A stretch of DNA of 64,000 bases from Nicotiana tabacum (taxonomy: Eukaryota; Streptophyta; Magnoliopsida; Solanales; Solanaceae), in NCBI RefSeq assembly GCF_000715075.1, contig NC_134089.1:105345157-105409156 (forward strand), in the 5' to 3' direction. Within the stretch, counting starts at the first letter, position 1, and each line of letters begins with the position of its first letter. Below are positions 12,501 through 23,773 of this stretch, piece by piece. Under the pieces are notes generated by a model. That model worked only from the letters and a program-made list of their open reading frames with translations, did not search any database and was not told the DNA's origin. A program made the position numbers and the translations under genes.

Positions 12501-15500
12501 AACTTGGTTTCTCACATCCTCCAATGCAGCAATCTACATGTTAGAGAGACAGAAATTCAAAGATAGGCACACAAAAGGAAATCCAATCTTCAATTGTATA
12601 AACCCATTGCCTCATTAGAAGACTGTATTGGTCATACATATCAGAGGAATTATGTTAGCCATAAACCATATTTTTCTTCATTTCTGATTGTTCTTCTTTC
12701 CAATATGCATGGGACTACTCACAAACCTTCTCCAAAAGGACATATGCATCCAAAAATATGATATGCATCCCGTTGTATAAGAACAAGGGTGATGTCCAGA
12801 GCTGTAACAACTATAGGGGCATCAAATTACTAAGTCATACCATGAAAGTTTGGGAGAGAGTGGTAGAAATGAGAGTGCGAAGGACGGTGTCTATTTCAGA
12901 CAATCAGTTCGGGTTCATGCCGGGACGATCTACCACGGAAGTTATCCACCTTATTAGGAGGATGGTGGAACAATACAGAGATAAGAAGAAGAATCTCCAC
13001 ATGGTGTTTATTGATCTGGAGAAAGCGTACGATAAGGTTCCTAGGAAGGTCTTATGGAGCTGCTTAGAGGATAAAGGGGTCCCGAGTAACTATATTAGGG
13101 TGATTAAAGACATGTATGATGGAGCTAAGACTCGGGTTAGGACAGTAGGAGGCGACTCTGAACACTTTCCAGTTATTACGGGGTTGCACCAAGGGTCTGC
13201 GCTCAGCCCATTCCTATTTGCCCTGGTGATGGATGCACTGACTCATCATATTCAAGGGGAGGTTCCATGGTGCATGCTATTTGCTGATGACATTATTCTA
13301 ATTGACGAGACAAGAGGCGGCGTCAACGAGAGGCTAGAGATTTGGAGACATGCTCTTGAGTCTAAAGGTTTCAAGTTGAGTAGGACGAAGACGGAATACC
13401 TCGAGTGCAAATTTGGAGTTGAGCCGACGGAAGAGGAGTTGAAGTGAGGCTTGACTCTCAAGTCATTCCCAAGAGAGGTAGTTTCAAGTACCTTGGATCG
13501 GTTATTCAGGGGATCGGGGAGATTGACGAGGATGTCACACACCGTATAGGGGTGGGGTGGATGAAGTGGAGGTTAGCATCGGGAGTCTTGTGTGACAAGA
13601 AAGTGCCACCGTTACTAAAAGGTAAATTTTATAGAGCAGTGGTTAGGCCTGCCATGTTGTATGGAACTGAATGTTGGCCGGTAAAGAACTCACACATCCA
13701 GAAGATGAAAGTAGCAGAGATGAGGATGTTGGGGTGGATGTGCGGGCATACAAGGATGGATAAGATTAGAAATGAAGATATTCGAGAGAAGGTGGGTGTG
13801 GCCCCATGGAGGACAAGATGCGGGAAGTAAGACTCAGATGGTTCGGGCACATTCAGAGGAGGAACACTGATGCACCGGTGAGGAGGTGTGAGCGACTGAC
13901 TGTAGTGGGCACGCGGAGAGGTAGAGGAAGACCTAAGAAGTATTGGGGAGAGGTGATCAGACAGGACATGACGCGACTTAGGATTACTGAGGACATGGCC
14001 CTTGATAGGGAATTATGGAGGTCGAGCATTAAGGTTGTAGGTTAGGGGAGAGTGTGAATATTTCTACAGCACAATAGAGTGAGACTATCCAGTTAGGAGT
14101 TAGACTAGGAATGTCATTGGTCGTCTATTGATGCTGGGCTTTACCTTCTACCTTCTAGTTGTACTATACCAGCCATCTATTTCGTATTTCGTATTTTGTA
14201 TTTCGTATTTCGTATGCTGTATTTCATATTTCATGTCTCTTGTATATTGTGGTTATTTTTATCACGCATTTTTATGGTACTAATATATCATCTCCTATTG
14301 CTTTTTTGAGCCGAGGGTCTCCTGGAAACAGTCTCTCTACCCTTCGGGGTAGGGGTAAGGTCTGCGTACATATTACCCTCCCCAGACCCCACTTGTGGGA
14401 TTATACTGGGTCGTTGTTGTTGTTGTTGTTGGTGGTGTCCTGGCCAGCTTGTGCCCATATCAACGCACCACACTTTTATTTGTCATAATTTGCTTCAACT
14501 ATATTGTAGTAAAAATTAGAAAAGATGTAAACTTTCTGCAGTGTCTTTTTGATGATTAGGGCAATGACATTATTGTTTGAAAAGTAAACCTATCTTCATG
14601 TCTGAAAACGAGGAACTATGAGCTCACCTGTCCTGCTCGGAAATATAACTTTGTATATCCAACTTGGTACAGTTCCGGAAGAATATCAAATTGCTGAAGA
14701 ATGGAAACTGACATACTTAGAGGATCTTGACATGCATTATCCTTCACCAGAAGGAAGCCGTACCTAAAATACCGCATTCATATAAGTCAAAAACAACCAA
14801 AAGGACAAGTCGGCGACAAATTAAGGATCAAGTATGTCACCTGCTTGTGAATTCTTGATGTGTTAACCTAGTAGGATAGCCAGATCTTGATATTCTAACC
14901 ACCTCAAGAACACCACAGGATCTGAGCTGTTGTATGATAAGATCTTTGTCACACATGCCAGGAACCTGCTTATTATTTGGTTTTATGCAACATATGAAGT
15001 GCGGTGTTGTATTTTCCAACTGCTGCATCAGTTTGAACAAATGATCCTGCCAGAAGTTTTTGATAAAGGGAAACCTTGAGCAACTATTGGGGTACCCTAA
15101 GATACAAACTTTTATTTTCTAAAGTGCTCAGTTTGTTAGCATGATCAAGTTCTATAAAGAAGTTGAGAAAATAACCACCTTAAACTTAGTTGCAACACTT
15201 TGCTTCTGAAAATCTGGCACCCCTGTATAGGTTGATGGACTCGAGAATTCTGTATCTTCATTAGCAGAAACAGAGGCAAACAGCTGAGGTAGCTGGCCGT
15301 TACTTGATGAGAGTAGCTGAATAATGTCAGAATGCAGTGCATCTCTGTTCTTTTCTAAGAAGCCAGTTGCATCATAAGTAACCTGGAAAAAACAAATATA
15401 AATAATTACTTTGTCCAGAGTTAGACAACTACAATGAGTAATTAACTCGGAGATTCCATAGAGTTAGACAAACTGAGTAATTGAGTACTAGATGACAAGA

Positions 15501-18500
15501 AAATACTACTTAATATCCGTAGAACTATAGCACATGACAAGAAAAGATGCATTTATAAGAGAAACTGACCTCTCCAGCATAATGGCGAATATGAAATTCT
15601 CCTCTTTCACCTTTAAAGCAAGGGTCAGATTTGATCTGCTGCTGAAGTTTACTCGCGAAGGTCAAATCAGTGGCTTTTAGGGAATTTGATTCTTCGTTCA
15701 ACAAAGATATAAGCCCAATGGGTTTCTGCAAAATGAAAAATGACAGTTCATCGATCAACTGGTATGTCCATTCAAATACATGTGGTAAATTGCGTAGCCA
15801 AAATACAGAGATCTTCTTTATGATTGACTTGATATATTGCATTTTCACTACTTAACCCATAAGAAGGAATAGAACGATAAGAAAATTGTGGTGGCAGCTA
15901 TATCAAATAGAACTTGTGACAATACGAACAGATGCATTTTTATCCTTTGCATCCAACTCAACAATTAAACATGGAAAGAGTAAGACTAAACGGAAAAAGA
16001 TGTAAAAGGCCAAAAAGGAAAAAGAGCAACAGTGTGATTGCGTAATTAAGAATGAAAGTATAATCCAGGACAGAAGAAAGCTAGCAGATTATATAAACTC
16101 CTGACGCCAAGTAAATAGGAAAAAGAACCAAAAGGCAGAAATACCTTTTCGAAAAGATCCAGGCACTCTTGGTTGTCTTCAAAATCAACTTTTGTCCAAT
16201 CAATTCCGTCCAATTCATATTCCTGAAATGAAAAAAACATCAGTTCTTGCATCGACATCTAAAAATGATGCTGTAAGGAATATCTTCAGGAGAGTAATAA
16301 AGCCCGAAAATACAACAGGAAAACTACAGACAGGAAAAATCTGAGTCTAACAATCTTGTGTTTTTCTGCGTAACATACAAATTTCTGCAGCAGCCACTGA
16401 TCTTAAATGCCCTAATAGTTTCTGTTGAAGGTAAATTACTCTAGAGTTGATAAGGAAGAGGGTACTAGCAGTACAAACAAAATCATCAATACAATTGAAA
16501 TGAGAAAAAAGTGAATAGAGAGGAAGAGAGAGCGTATTGTTTTATTCAACAGTCCAAATCCGCGATCGTACAATGTTTCCTTTGAATATGTAAAGTACAA
16601 GGCTAATTCTTAGAAAGCTTATGAGTGAAAATGGAAATGGCATTAAGTATGGAAAGTAACCTGAGAGCTGGAAGTAGTAAGCTTGAAGTTTGATTGCCTT
16701 GATGACAGGTGATAAAGAATGGATTAGATGCCTTCGCTTGTTCATTAGTCCGACTTATATAGGACATGAGTCTCTTAGGGTCCAAGTGTAGGCGGAGTCT
16801 CCATTGAAGAGACATGAATGAGGTCATGGACCATTATGGTGCAAATCTCATCCAGATTGTCGGGTTGATTGAGGAGTTTGTTGGACTCTCAACCTTATCC
16901 CTTGAGACTCGGGCAGAGGAATTGGTGTGGGAGCGTCGTGGCTTAACAAATTGAAGTCATGGCCAGTAAATATAGGGTGCTCGTATCATTATTCCGGCTC
17001 GTACAGGACGGTTTAAGAATGGATATTTGATCCCGGAACTGGTCGTATTGAGTCAGTAGTGCGAGTCGGTCACAGGCTTTGAGCCTTGGAGAGGGATGGT
17101 TTGTTCGGGGCTTAGCTAGTTTAGCACGCGTAAGGCACGTGCTATTTTTGACAACTACAATTTCTCAGCCCCAGTTCTCATAAAAAGTTTCACTCATTAT
17201 AGTCAGCTTATGCAAAACCGGTAAAGAGACTTGTTCCGTTTTACCTCCTTTCAGTTAAAGAAGTTAGTAGAGGAAAGGGATGAAGCAATAAGAATGAACT
17301 GGGGAGGATCATGATATGCTTACCTCTTGTTCAAGTTTCAAAAGATGTCGGTTGACATGTTGCCGGAGCCTCTCATTTGCATAGTTTATGCAAAATTGTT
17401 CAAAACTGTTTCTCTGAAAAGTGGGAATGGGACTGTCAAGTTGGATACAAGAAATCTTCCTATGCAGTATAATAGTTCTTTTTAAAAAAGACACAAATAA
17501 ATTTACCTTAAATGATTCAAAACCATAAATATCCAGAATATTTATGGATCTACCCTTCTGTTCTTTACCCATTGCAAGTTTTCTGTTCATTTGATCAACT
17601 ATCCAGTCAAACAAGTTTGCATAAATGAACTTCGCCAATGTATCTCTTCTATCAGTTGCCTGATCAGATTCAACATGAGTCACGTTCTCAAGAGAAGAAA
17701 TAGGATTGCTAAATTCATATATAAGAATAATTAATGAAAATAGCACATCTTCTGGTAAATATCAGAATGAAATGTGAAAAAAGAAAATCAGCAAGAGATG
17801 GAATATAAGCACTTCGATTAACCTGCTCCATAGTTAAACTCTTGGCAACCTTATCCTTGCCGACTTGTATTTGGCGTGTTGATAAAGCTAGCATGAGGTC
17901 ATTTACTCTGCATCCAATCAAGCTAGCAGCATTTGTAACAGCTGCAATATAAAAGATGGTGAGAAACCAAACAGATAAACGGCCTCCATGGAAGCACAGA
18001 ATATAAATGAATACTAAAAAGTGAAGACCTTGCAAACAAAGTGAAGCAAGAAACTTCACAATTATTGTAACAAAGTAAGACCATACAAGAGGTGCAGGAA
18101 AGAATTATCATAAGAAGCATAAGAAATTCGCATGAATCACAACAACAGAGGCTCTATAACAATGTAAACCGCTCATGGCCCAAAAAGTGGACAAGCCTAA
18201 GAGAGACCCTCAAAATTGCAGAGAAATGGAGTTAACAAGAGTACTTCTGGAGTTAACATAACTACTCCAGAGAAAAGCAGCCAACTGACAATGAGAAATA
18301 TGATAGACTGCCCTTTACTCGAAATGGAAGAAAGTGTTTAAGCTGAAACCGATTATATGGATGCTGAGCAAAAGCTAAGTCAAGAGATTCACAGTTGGAA
18401 AGCTAATTTACAATTGACCAAGAGTACAATTACTTATATATGTATAAGATTATGAAAATTATATCTGTATTTATTTCAGCTTGAACAAAAGTAGAAGAGG

Positions 18501-21500
18501 ATCAACATTAGCTAATGCTACATTGATAAGATAGCCCACCTTCATTTTGCACAACTTCAACATGGCTTGCATTGTCAATTACTTCGAATGTTATATTTCC
18601 CAGCCATAAAACTGAAGCAATCATCTGAAAAACATGCTCCTGATCCCTTTCAGAAATCCTAAAAGTATTTAGGGCTTCCTGGTGAAAGTAAGAGAAACAA
18701 AGGAAATAATTACAAAAAAAATCCAGCACGGCATTGAACTGAAAGAACAGAAATCAAACATAAGTTGACCATGTCTTATCCCTTAAGGCTCACCATAAGC
18801 TTACGAAATTCCTCAGCATCATCAATATCATGGATCACCAAGCAGTCACTCTGGTTGAGATATTTGTATTCAGATGCACCTTTCAACTTAAGTTTATCTG
18901 AGAATGAATCACATAGAAGTTCTCAAGAAGAAATCTTTCTGCAGCTTTTATAACTAATTTATCAACAAAAAATAGAATCTTTAACTAACACCCCTGCCCT
19001 CCTAAAGAAGAGAAATAGAAACAAAGAATTATCTAAAGTTGTACAGAGACCGTTGTGACTTCTAGGTCCTACAAAACCAAAACAGAAAATTTATAGAGCA
19101 CCAGAAATAAAAGAGTCATTTCAATCTCTCTTTTTTTAATCAAGAAAAAGTCTGTTCAATCTCTTAAATGTTGTCTTTTCTAGTAAAACAAAAAATTATA
19201 TACACATAATATTGAAAGAACTTCCATTAAACAGAGTTTTTAACTCCAATAAAATTTCTCACTTTTTAGATGATTCATAAGCTGTATGCCTAACTTCTAG
19301 ATTTTTCTGCTCCAGAGTTCCACTTCCACTTTTTTTAATAACACTGGTGTCCGGTCTAACTGGTGACACAGCGCTCATATTTCACAGGTTGCGTGCATCC
19401 TCCGACCAGAACATACGTTTTTGGGCGACTCTACCCACCATAACACTGGTGTCCGGTTTACCCACCTAGTTTTGTCGCCTCTGCTGGGATTCAATCGCTG
19501 GTCCTCATGATTTTCTTTTCAGACCACCTTATGATGCAGTCCCACTTCCATGTTTAAGAAGATCTTGTTGAATTACTAAGTTTTGTGTCTATTAATTTAC
19601 TCTTATATCCTATTACATTGATTGTTTACAACTTCAAAATCACAGCCCCTGCTTCATCTTTAAGATCGCTGAAATTTCAGTTCAGGAAAAGATATGCGGA
19701 AAACATCTCAGGAGTTGTAACCACACAGCATCAAAAACAGAAATTGTTTTGGCAATGAAGTTACATCGCTGACTAATTGCACAATCACAACCAATGGAGA
19801 CGGCAATGTTTAAAGCCATGTGAAGCCCTACGAGTGAAATAAGCAATAACAACAGCACAATGAGGTCCAGTATCAATTACAGACCTCTCAAAGTAGGTGG
19901 AGCCCCAGCACATAGTTGGTAAAAGATATGGTAGGACCTCTCTCCATTGACCAGTTGAACTACTCTCGACTGACCAAAGAAGACATTATGTTTCAAAAGA
20001 ATTAGATTGCAATTGTACTGATATAAATGCAACATGAAGATCCAGGGTAGAGAGGAGAAGAAAATCCCACCTTTTCAAGAAGTACTACTCATTGTTTTAG
20101 CATTAGCACATTGGACATGCACAAAGAATTATAAAAGTCAGTAACAATGCCAAAACAGTTAGGAAACGACAATTACAATAAATTGCAATATCTGAATCAA
20201 ATTTTGTAGACACATACAGGTTTGTATTTTAGCACTGCATATCCTTCCTGTTGCACTAAAATGAATTTCAATCAACTTTCCCTGCATCCATCAGGGACAA
20301 CTGTCAGAACAAGTGCAACAAATGGGGAAATAAAGGAAAGTAACGAAAAAAGAGTAAGGCATAGAGACTGACAAATCGACTAGAGTTGTTGTTCTTGGAA
20401 GTTTTGGCATTCCCAAAGGCCTCCAGTATGTAGCTTGTTTGCAGCACCTCCCTCTCTATTGCATTACGGCCTCCGCCAATCATAGCCAAGTATTCCATTG
20501 CAATCTTTGCTGTTTCCGTCTTCCCAGATCCACTTTCCCCACTGTATGATATGAAGAGAAATTAGTTCCTCCCAATCACTAAAATCACCTTGATTTGATA
20601 ATTACTATCTAAGACATCAATCACTTTAACAGCCTCACTACTCCTTCGGGGTAGGGGTAAGGTAGAAATACACACTAAGTATCTCGCAGCACTAAAGATA
20701 CCAAAGAGACATTTTCACCAACCTTATGATAATAGATTGACTTATTTCATCTGCACGATTCAAAAGGTAAAAGCAAAGAAATTAGGATCAGCTTGCATCT
20801 AAGGTTTTTAAAACAGCTAACGATGAACTATTTTGGTATAATAACAATGAATATGGTTCCGTGGAAAACCTTCCATCATTCGATCGTATGCAGTGTCAGC
20901 AATAGAATAAACATGAGGATCATTCAAGAACTTCTGTCTGTAAGCTGTAACAAATTCGTCCCCATACAATTGGATATCTTTGAAGGGATTGATTGCTATT
21001 AAAACAGGCCCTGCCGTACTCTGCAGGCATAGCGGGACAGAAAGATTAAAAGTGGAGAGACATGAAATTACAAAACGAGGCATATAGGCAGTTTAGTATT
21101 ACGCACATATATTGTGTCCCGTGCATATCTGTGTTGAAGGTTGTGAAGAACTGATGGCTCATTCAAATAACTAAGTTGCATTAGATCATCCACACCCTCA
21201 AGAACGTCAGGATTAGCAGGTAAAAGCTCTCCTACAGGCACTGTCACAACCTATAGTACGACAATGTGTAAGTACCATGCAGCTAGTAACTTTAAATATT
21301 CATCATTTAGGAATAGCAGGTATACGTGAACTCACACTGCGATCAGATAGTAATACTGTAGCTTTATCTCCTGAAGATGATTGAACCTGTCCTGATACCC
21401 ATTGTCCATTCCTCAGGCAACACCAGATGCGGAGCTTCTGAAACACAAATATAGCTCTTAGCTACATAGAAATACTATCTTTAGAACAACCCTCAAAATC

Positions 21501-22020
21501 TTCCAACAGTAAACAAACCAAACACAATTAAGAAAACAGGTGGAGCTCCAAAACTACGCACTAATCCATCATTGAATTAAGGCAACTATAAGAATAACTA
21601 CCAGAACTACGGATCAATCTGAAACAAGAGTTATATGAATAAAGACAGTAAATTTACAGAAATGAAGACAATGCATTTCTGACAGTAACTATATTTTACC
21701 TTGTTAATAAAATAATTGATGTTAGGTTCCATTCCTTTAACCTTCTTATAAGCCCCAAAATTAGCATTCCTTTGCAACCCTTTAGACTCTTGTAATTTCT
21801 TGCTACTATTCTTCTCCAATTCAACATCTCCTTTAATTCCCAAGCTATTGGGCAACATTCGCTTCGGTGAGGGAGGCCTAGTCTTGGATTTAAGCTTGGG
21901 CCGAGCCGGTAATGCCGGTGGCAAGTCTTTGGGTTTCTCATTTTCGTCCCTTTTCCGGAGAGTTTCCAGCATTTCCTCTAACGAACTACGCGCCATAGAA
22001 TTTGGCGAAACGGACAACAT
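9570..22020 (-). CDS. Class VIII myosin heavy chain (complete, 24 coding exons)
   Basis: An actin motor of plant cells; the class is linked to plasmodesmata, endocytosis and the cell plate. Exons on the minus strand: 22020-21700, 21437-21336, 21250-21107, 21020-20870, 20750-20723, 20541-20373, 20281-20218, 20084-20071, 19969-19885, 18897-18794, 18678-18540, 17941-17823, 17659-17507, 17413-17324, 16222-16145, 15725-15570, 15382-15179, 15046-14841, 14763-14628, 12533-12404, 12058-11948, 11877-11777, 11029-10826, 10031-9570. All introns are GT-AG and phases agree, giving 1156 residues. The start [18 protein letters not shown] is a typical class VIII N-terminus. Motor motifs: P-loop GESGSGKT (about 250), switch I NNNSSRF (about 299), switch [10 protein letters not shown] (about 523). 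Three IQ motifs follow (about 835-910), then a coiled coil (936-1003) and a basic tail ending [10 protein letters not shown]. One oddity: the usual HFIRCIKPN reads HFICCIKPN. Subtype within class VIII is not fixed. Confidence 0.93.
10568..10779. mobile_element. Stowaway MITE in myosin intron 23
   Basis: A 212 bp element with terminal inverted repeats: left CTCCCTCCGTCCCAATTTA, right (read inward) CTCCCTCTATCCCAATTTA. It is flanked by TA on both sides (10566-10567 and 10780-10781), the target duplication of Tc1/mariner-type elements. The interior is AT-rich and non-coding. It sits between coding exons 23 and 24 and does not touch the splice sites. Confidence 0.9.
11434..11465. repeat. C16-A16 homopolymer tract
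   Basis: Sixteen C residues run directly into sixteen A residues inside myosin intron 22. On the transcribed strand this is a T-run followed by a G-run. It is prone to length error in sequencing. Confidence 0.9.
12758..14045 (+). pseudogene. RTE-type LINE reverse transcriptase, frameshifted
   Basis: The frame 12758-13447 encodes reverse transcriptase: [20 protein letters not shown], then [44 protein letters not shown] and the catalytic [11 protein letters not shown], followed by [11 protein letters not shown]. The text then continues in a second frame ([23 protein letters not shown]) and a third ([22 protein letters not shown]). Two single-base frameshifts, near 13440 and 13805, break it. 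The apurinic endonuclease domain that should precede reverse transcriptase is missing, so the copy is 5'-truncated and dead. It lies antisense to the myosin transcript in intron 19. Confidence 0.85.
12765..14432 (+). mobile_element. 5'-truncated RTE-type LINE in myosin intron 19
   Basis: The element comprises the reverse transcriptase remnant and a 3' tail. The tail holds CTTCGGGGTAGGGGTAAGGT (from about 14342) and a GGGATTATACTGGG motif, and ends in a GTT microsatellite at about 14412-14432. This tail type is common in Solanaceae RTE LINEs and the SINEs that share it. The 5' edge is where coding similarity starts; a clear target duplication was not found. The host intron (12534-14627) is the gene's largest. 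Confidence 0.75.
19335..19550 (-). mobile_element. SINE-like tRNA-derived relic in myosin intron 9
   Basis: On the minus strand the text GATTGAATCCCAGC resembles an RNA polymerase III B box, followed by sequence typical of Solanaceae SINE bodies. The motif AACACTGGTGTCCGGT occurs twice (about 19340 and 19442 on the plus strand), about 100 bp apart, which suggests an internal duplication. No poly(A) tail or target duplication could be fixed. Confidence 0.35.
20642..20664 (+). repeat. Short fragment shared with the RTE LINE tail
   Basis: CTTCGGGGTAGGGGTAAGGT here is identical to the LINE tail at about 14342. It lies in myosin intron 5 between coding exons 5 and 6. It may be the remnant of an independent LINE or SINE insertion. 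Confidence 0.5.
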
Positions 22021-23036
22021 CCTTTTTTTTCCCTCAGAAGTAAGAATTATATGTACAAAAAATTTCTCATTCCAATAAGGGGAAAATAAAAGGGAACTTC
22101 TTTTTAGGCTAAATCAAGAACATGGGGTTGGCTCATTATGTCGAGTAAACAAACTTTTTGAGGAAGACAGAGAATAATAAGAGAAGCAAAATTGCCTAAA
22201 GACAGAAATAGATATTATCTAATGAGGAAAGAAGCTTTTTTTTTCTGGTTTATCAAAAAGAAAAAGGATGTTCACTTTTGTGTGCCGTGTGTTGGTTGGT
22301 TTTATATTTAGAAAAACAAAAACTGCCGTTCAGACAGAACCAAAATAGAAAATAATGGATATGAAATTTTGAAAATTTATCAGTTTTGGTCGAGTATGTA
22401 GTAATAGGATTGAAAGAACCGTTGGATTTTGATGAAGGAAATTTAAATAAATTTGAATTTAGTGATATAGTATCCTACTACTAGTAATGTACTTTGCTAA
22501 AATAGCGTAGACCTGAAATTTTGCATTGGCAGACAGAGACACCTGAAAGGAAGCGGATAAAATGTGGCATTTGGTGGAATCTAAATTTGGTCCTATAACT
22601 CTTCTCTAATTACAGTAGTAGGCTTCAATTTTTTAATTCTTCCGTTTTACTTCCTGCTTAAAGCATTTTTTGTTCTTTCTCTTGTGAATTTTTGTTTTAC
22701 AAACAATATTATTCTACATGTTTAGAAAAAATTTAAATCCATGTACCGTTATATACTAATTTATTTATTATGTATTATTTTTTTTGTTTCTACCATGTAC
22801 GTAAATATAGGATATATTCAGGTCAAATTACTAGCGTTTGGCCAATGATTCCCAAATTTGTTTTGGAAAATCTGAGTTGGGTGAAGTTTGGTTTGAAGAT
22901 GAAAATGTGTTTGGACATAAGTTTTCAAAACATATTTTACTTTTTTTTAAAAAAAATTATGAACATGACTTATACCCACAAGTTCTAAAAACTATCACAA
23001 ATACCCAATAGAACCTTTATCAATAACATTCATTAT
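22021..23036. other. Upstream region of the myosin VIII gene
   Basis: Contains the presumed 5' UTR and promoter of the minus-strand myosin gene. No clear TATA box could be chosen among many AT-rich stretches, and no other gene is seen. A T-rich/A-rich segment at 22240-22340 is the likely leader. Confidence 0.35.
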
Positions 23037-23773
23037 GGGTGTGTTTGGTATAACGGAAAATATTTTCCGTGGAAAATATTTTCTTGGAAAAACAAGTAGT
23101 AATCTTATTTATTTTCTGGTGTTTGGTACGCAAATTAAGGAAAATGACTTCTCTAGAGTATTCATAAATAATTTAGATATAATAAACATGAAGCCATAAA
23201 CTTTCAAACCAACAACCTTCCGGACCCACAAATTTCATAAACTTTCGAACCGCTAAATTTTCAAAACCGCAGAATTTCAAACCCGTAAACTTTATAATTT
23301 TTAAACCCGTAAACTTCCAAACACATAAACCTCCGAACTCGTAATTTTGGAGCTTGTAAAATTTTGAGCCTTTAAACCGATAAATAATAAATTAAAACTG
23401 AAAAATATATTTAAAAATTTTTTTCGGGGGGAGGGGCTGGGGGGGCAGTAAAACGAAAAAAAATTAAAAAAAAAAATAAGGTAAAAAAAATATTTTTTTT
23501 TGCGGCGGGGGATGGAGGGGTAGTTGGGTGGGTGGTAACGGAAAAACTGAAATTTGAAAAAAGAAACCTTTTTTTGGAAAGGGGGTGGGTGGGTTGGTGA
23601 GGGTGGGGAAGGTTGAGAAGGAGCTTTGGAAAATGTTTTCCCTTCTCTTGATAAGGAAAACATTTTCCTCCAATTGGAGGAAAATGAATTCATAAGGAAA
23701 ATGTTTTCCAAAATATTTAAGTCAACCAAACATGGGAAAATTGGAAACATTTTCCTTCATAACAAACACACCC
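23037..23773. mobile_element. Non-autonomous DNA transposon with GGGTGTGTTTGG ends
   Basis: The left end begins GGGTGTGTTTGGTATAACGG and the right end reads, inward, GGGTGTGTTTGTTATGAAGG. It is flanked by TAT on both sides, a 3 bp duplication. The 737 bp interior has no transposase, but shows repeated GGAAAA/TTTTCC blocks and very G-rich patches at 23427-23452 and 23500-23535. A 3 bp duplication suggests a PIF/Harbinger-like origin. Long open frames at 23301-23750 are products of the skewed composition. Confidence 0.6.

Noticed and set aside
16590..17250. Coding-like text in myosin intron 14
   Set aside because: Short frames only, no recognisable domain; the flanking exons splice in frame without it.
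23301..23750. 149-codon minus-strand open frame rich in Pro and Phe
   Set aside because: It is inside a non-autonomous DNA transposon with G-rich and T-rich runs; low-complexity text without domain features.
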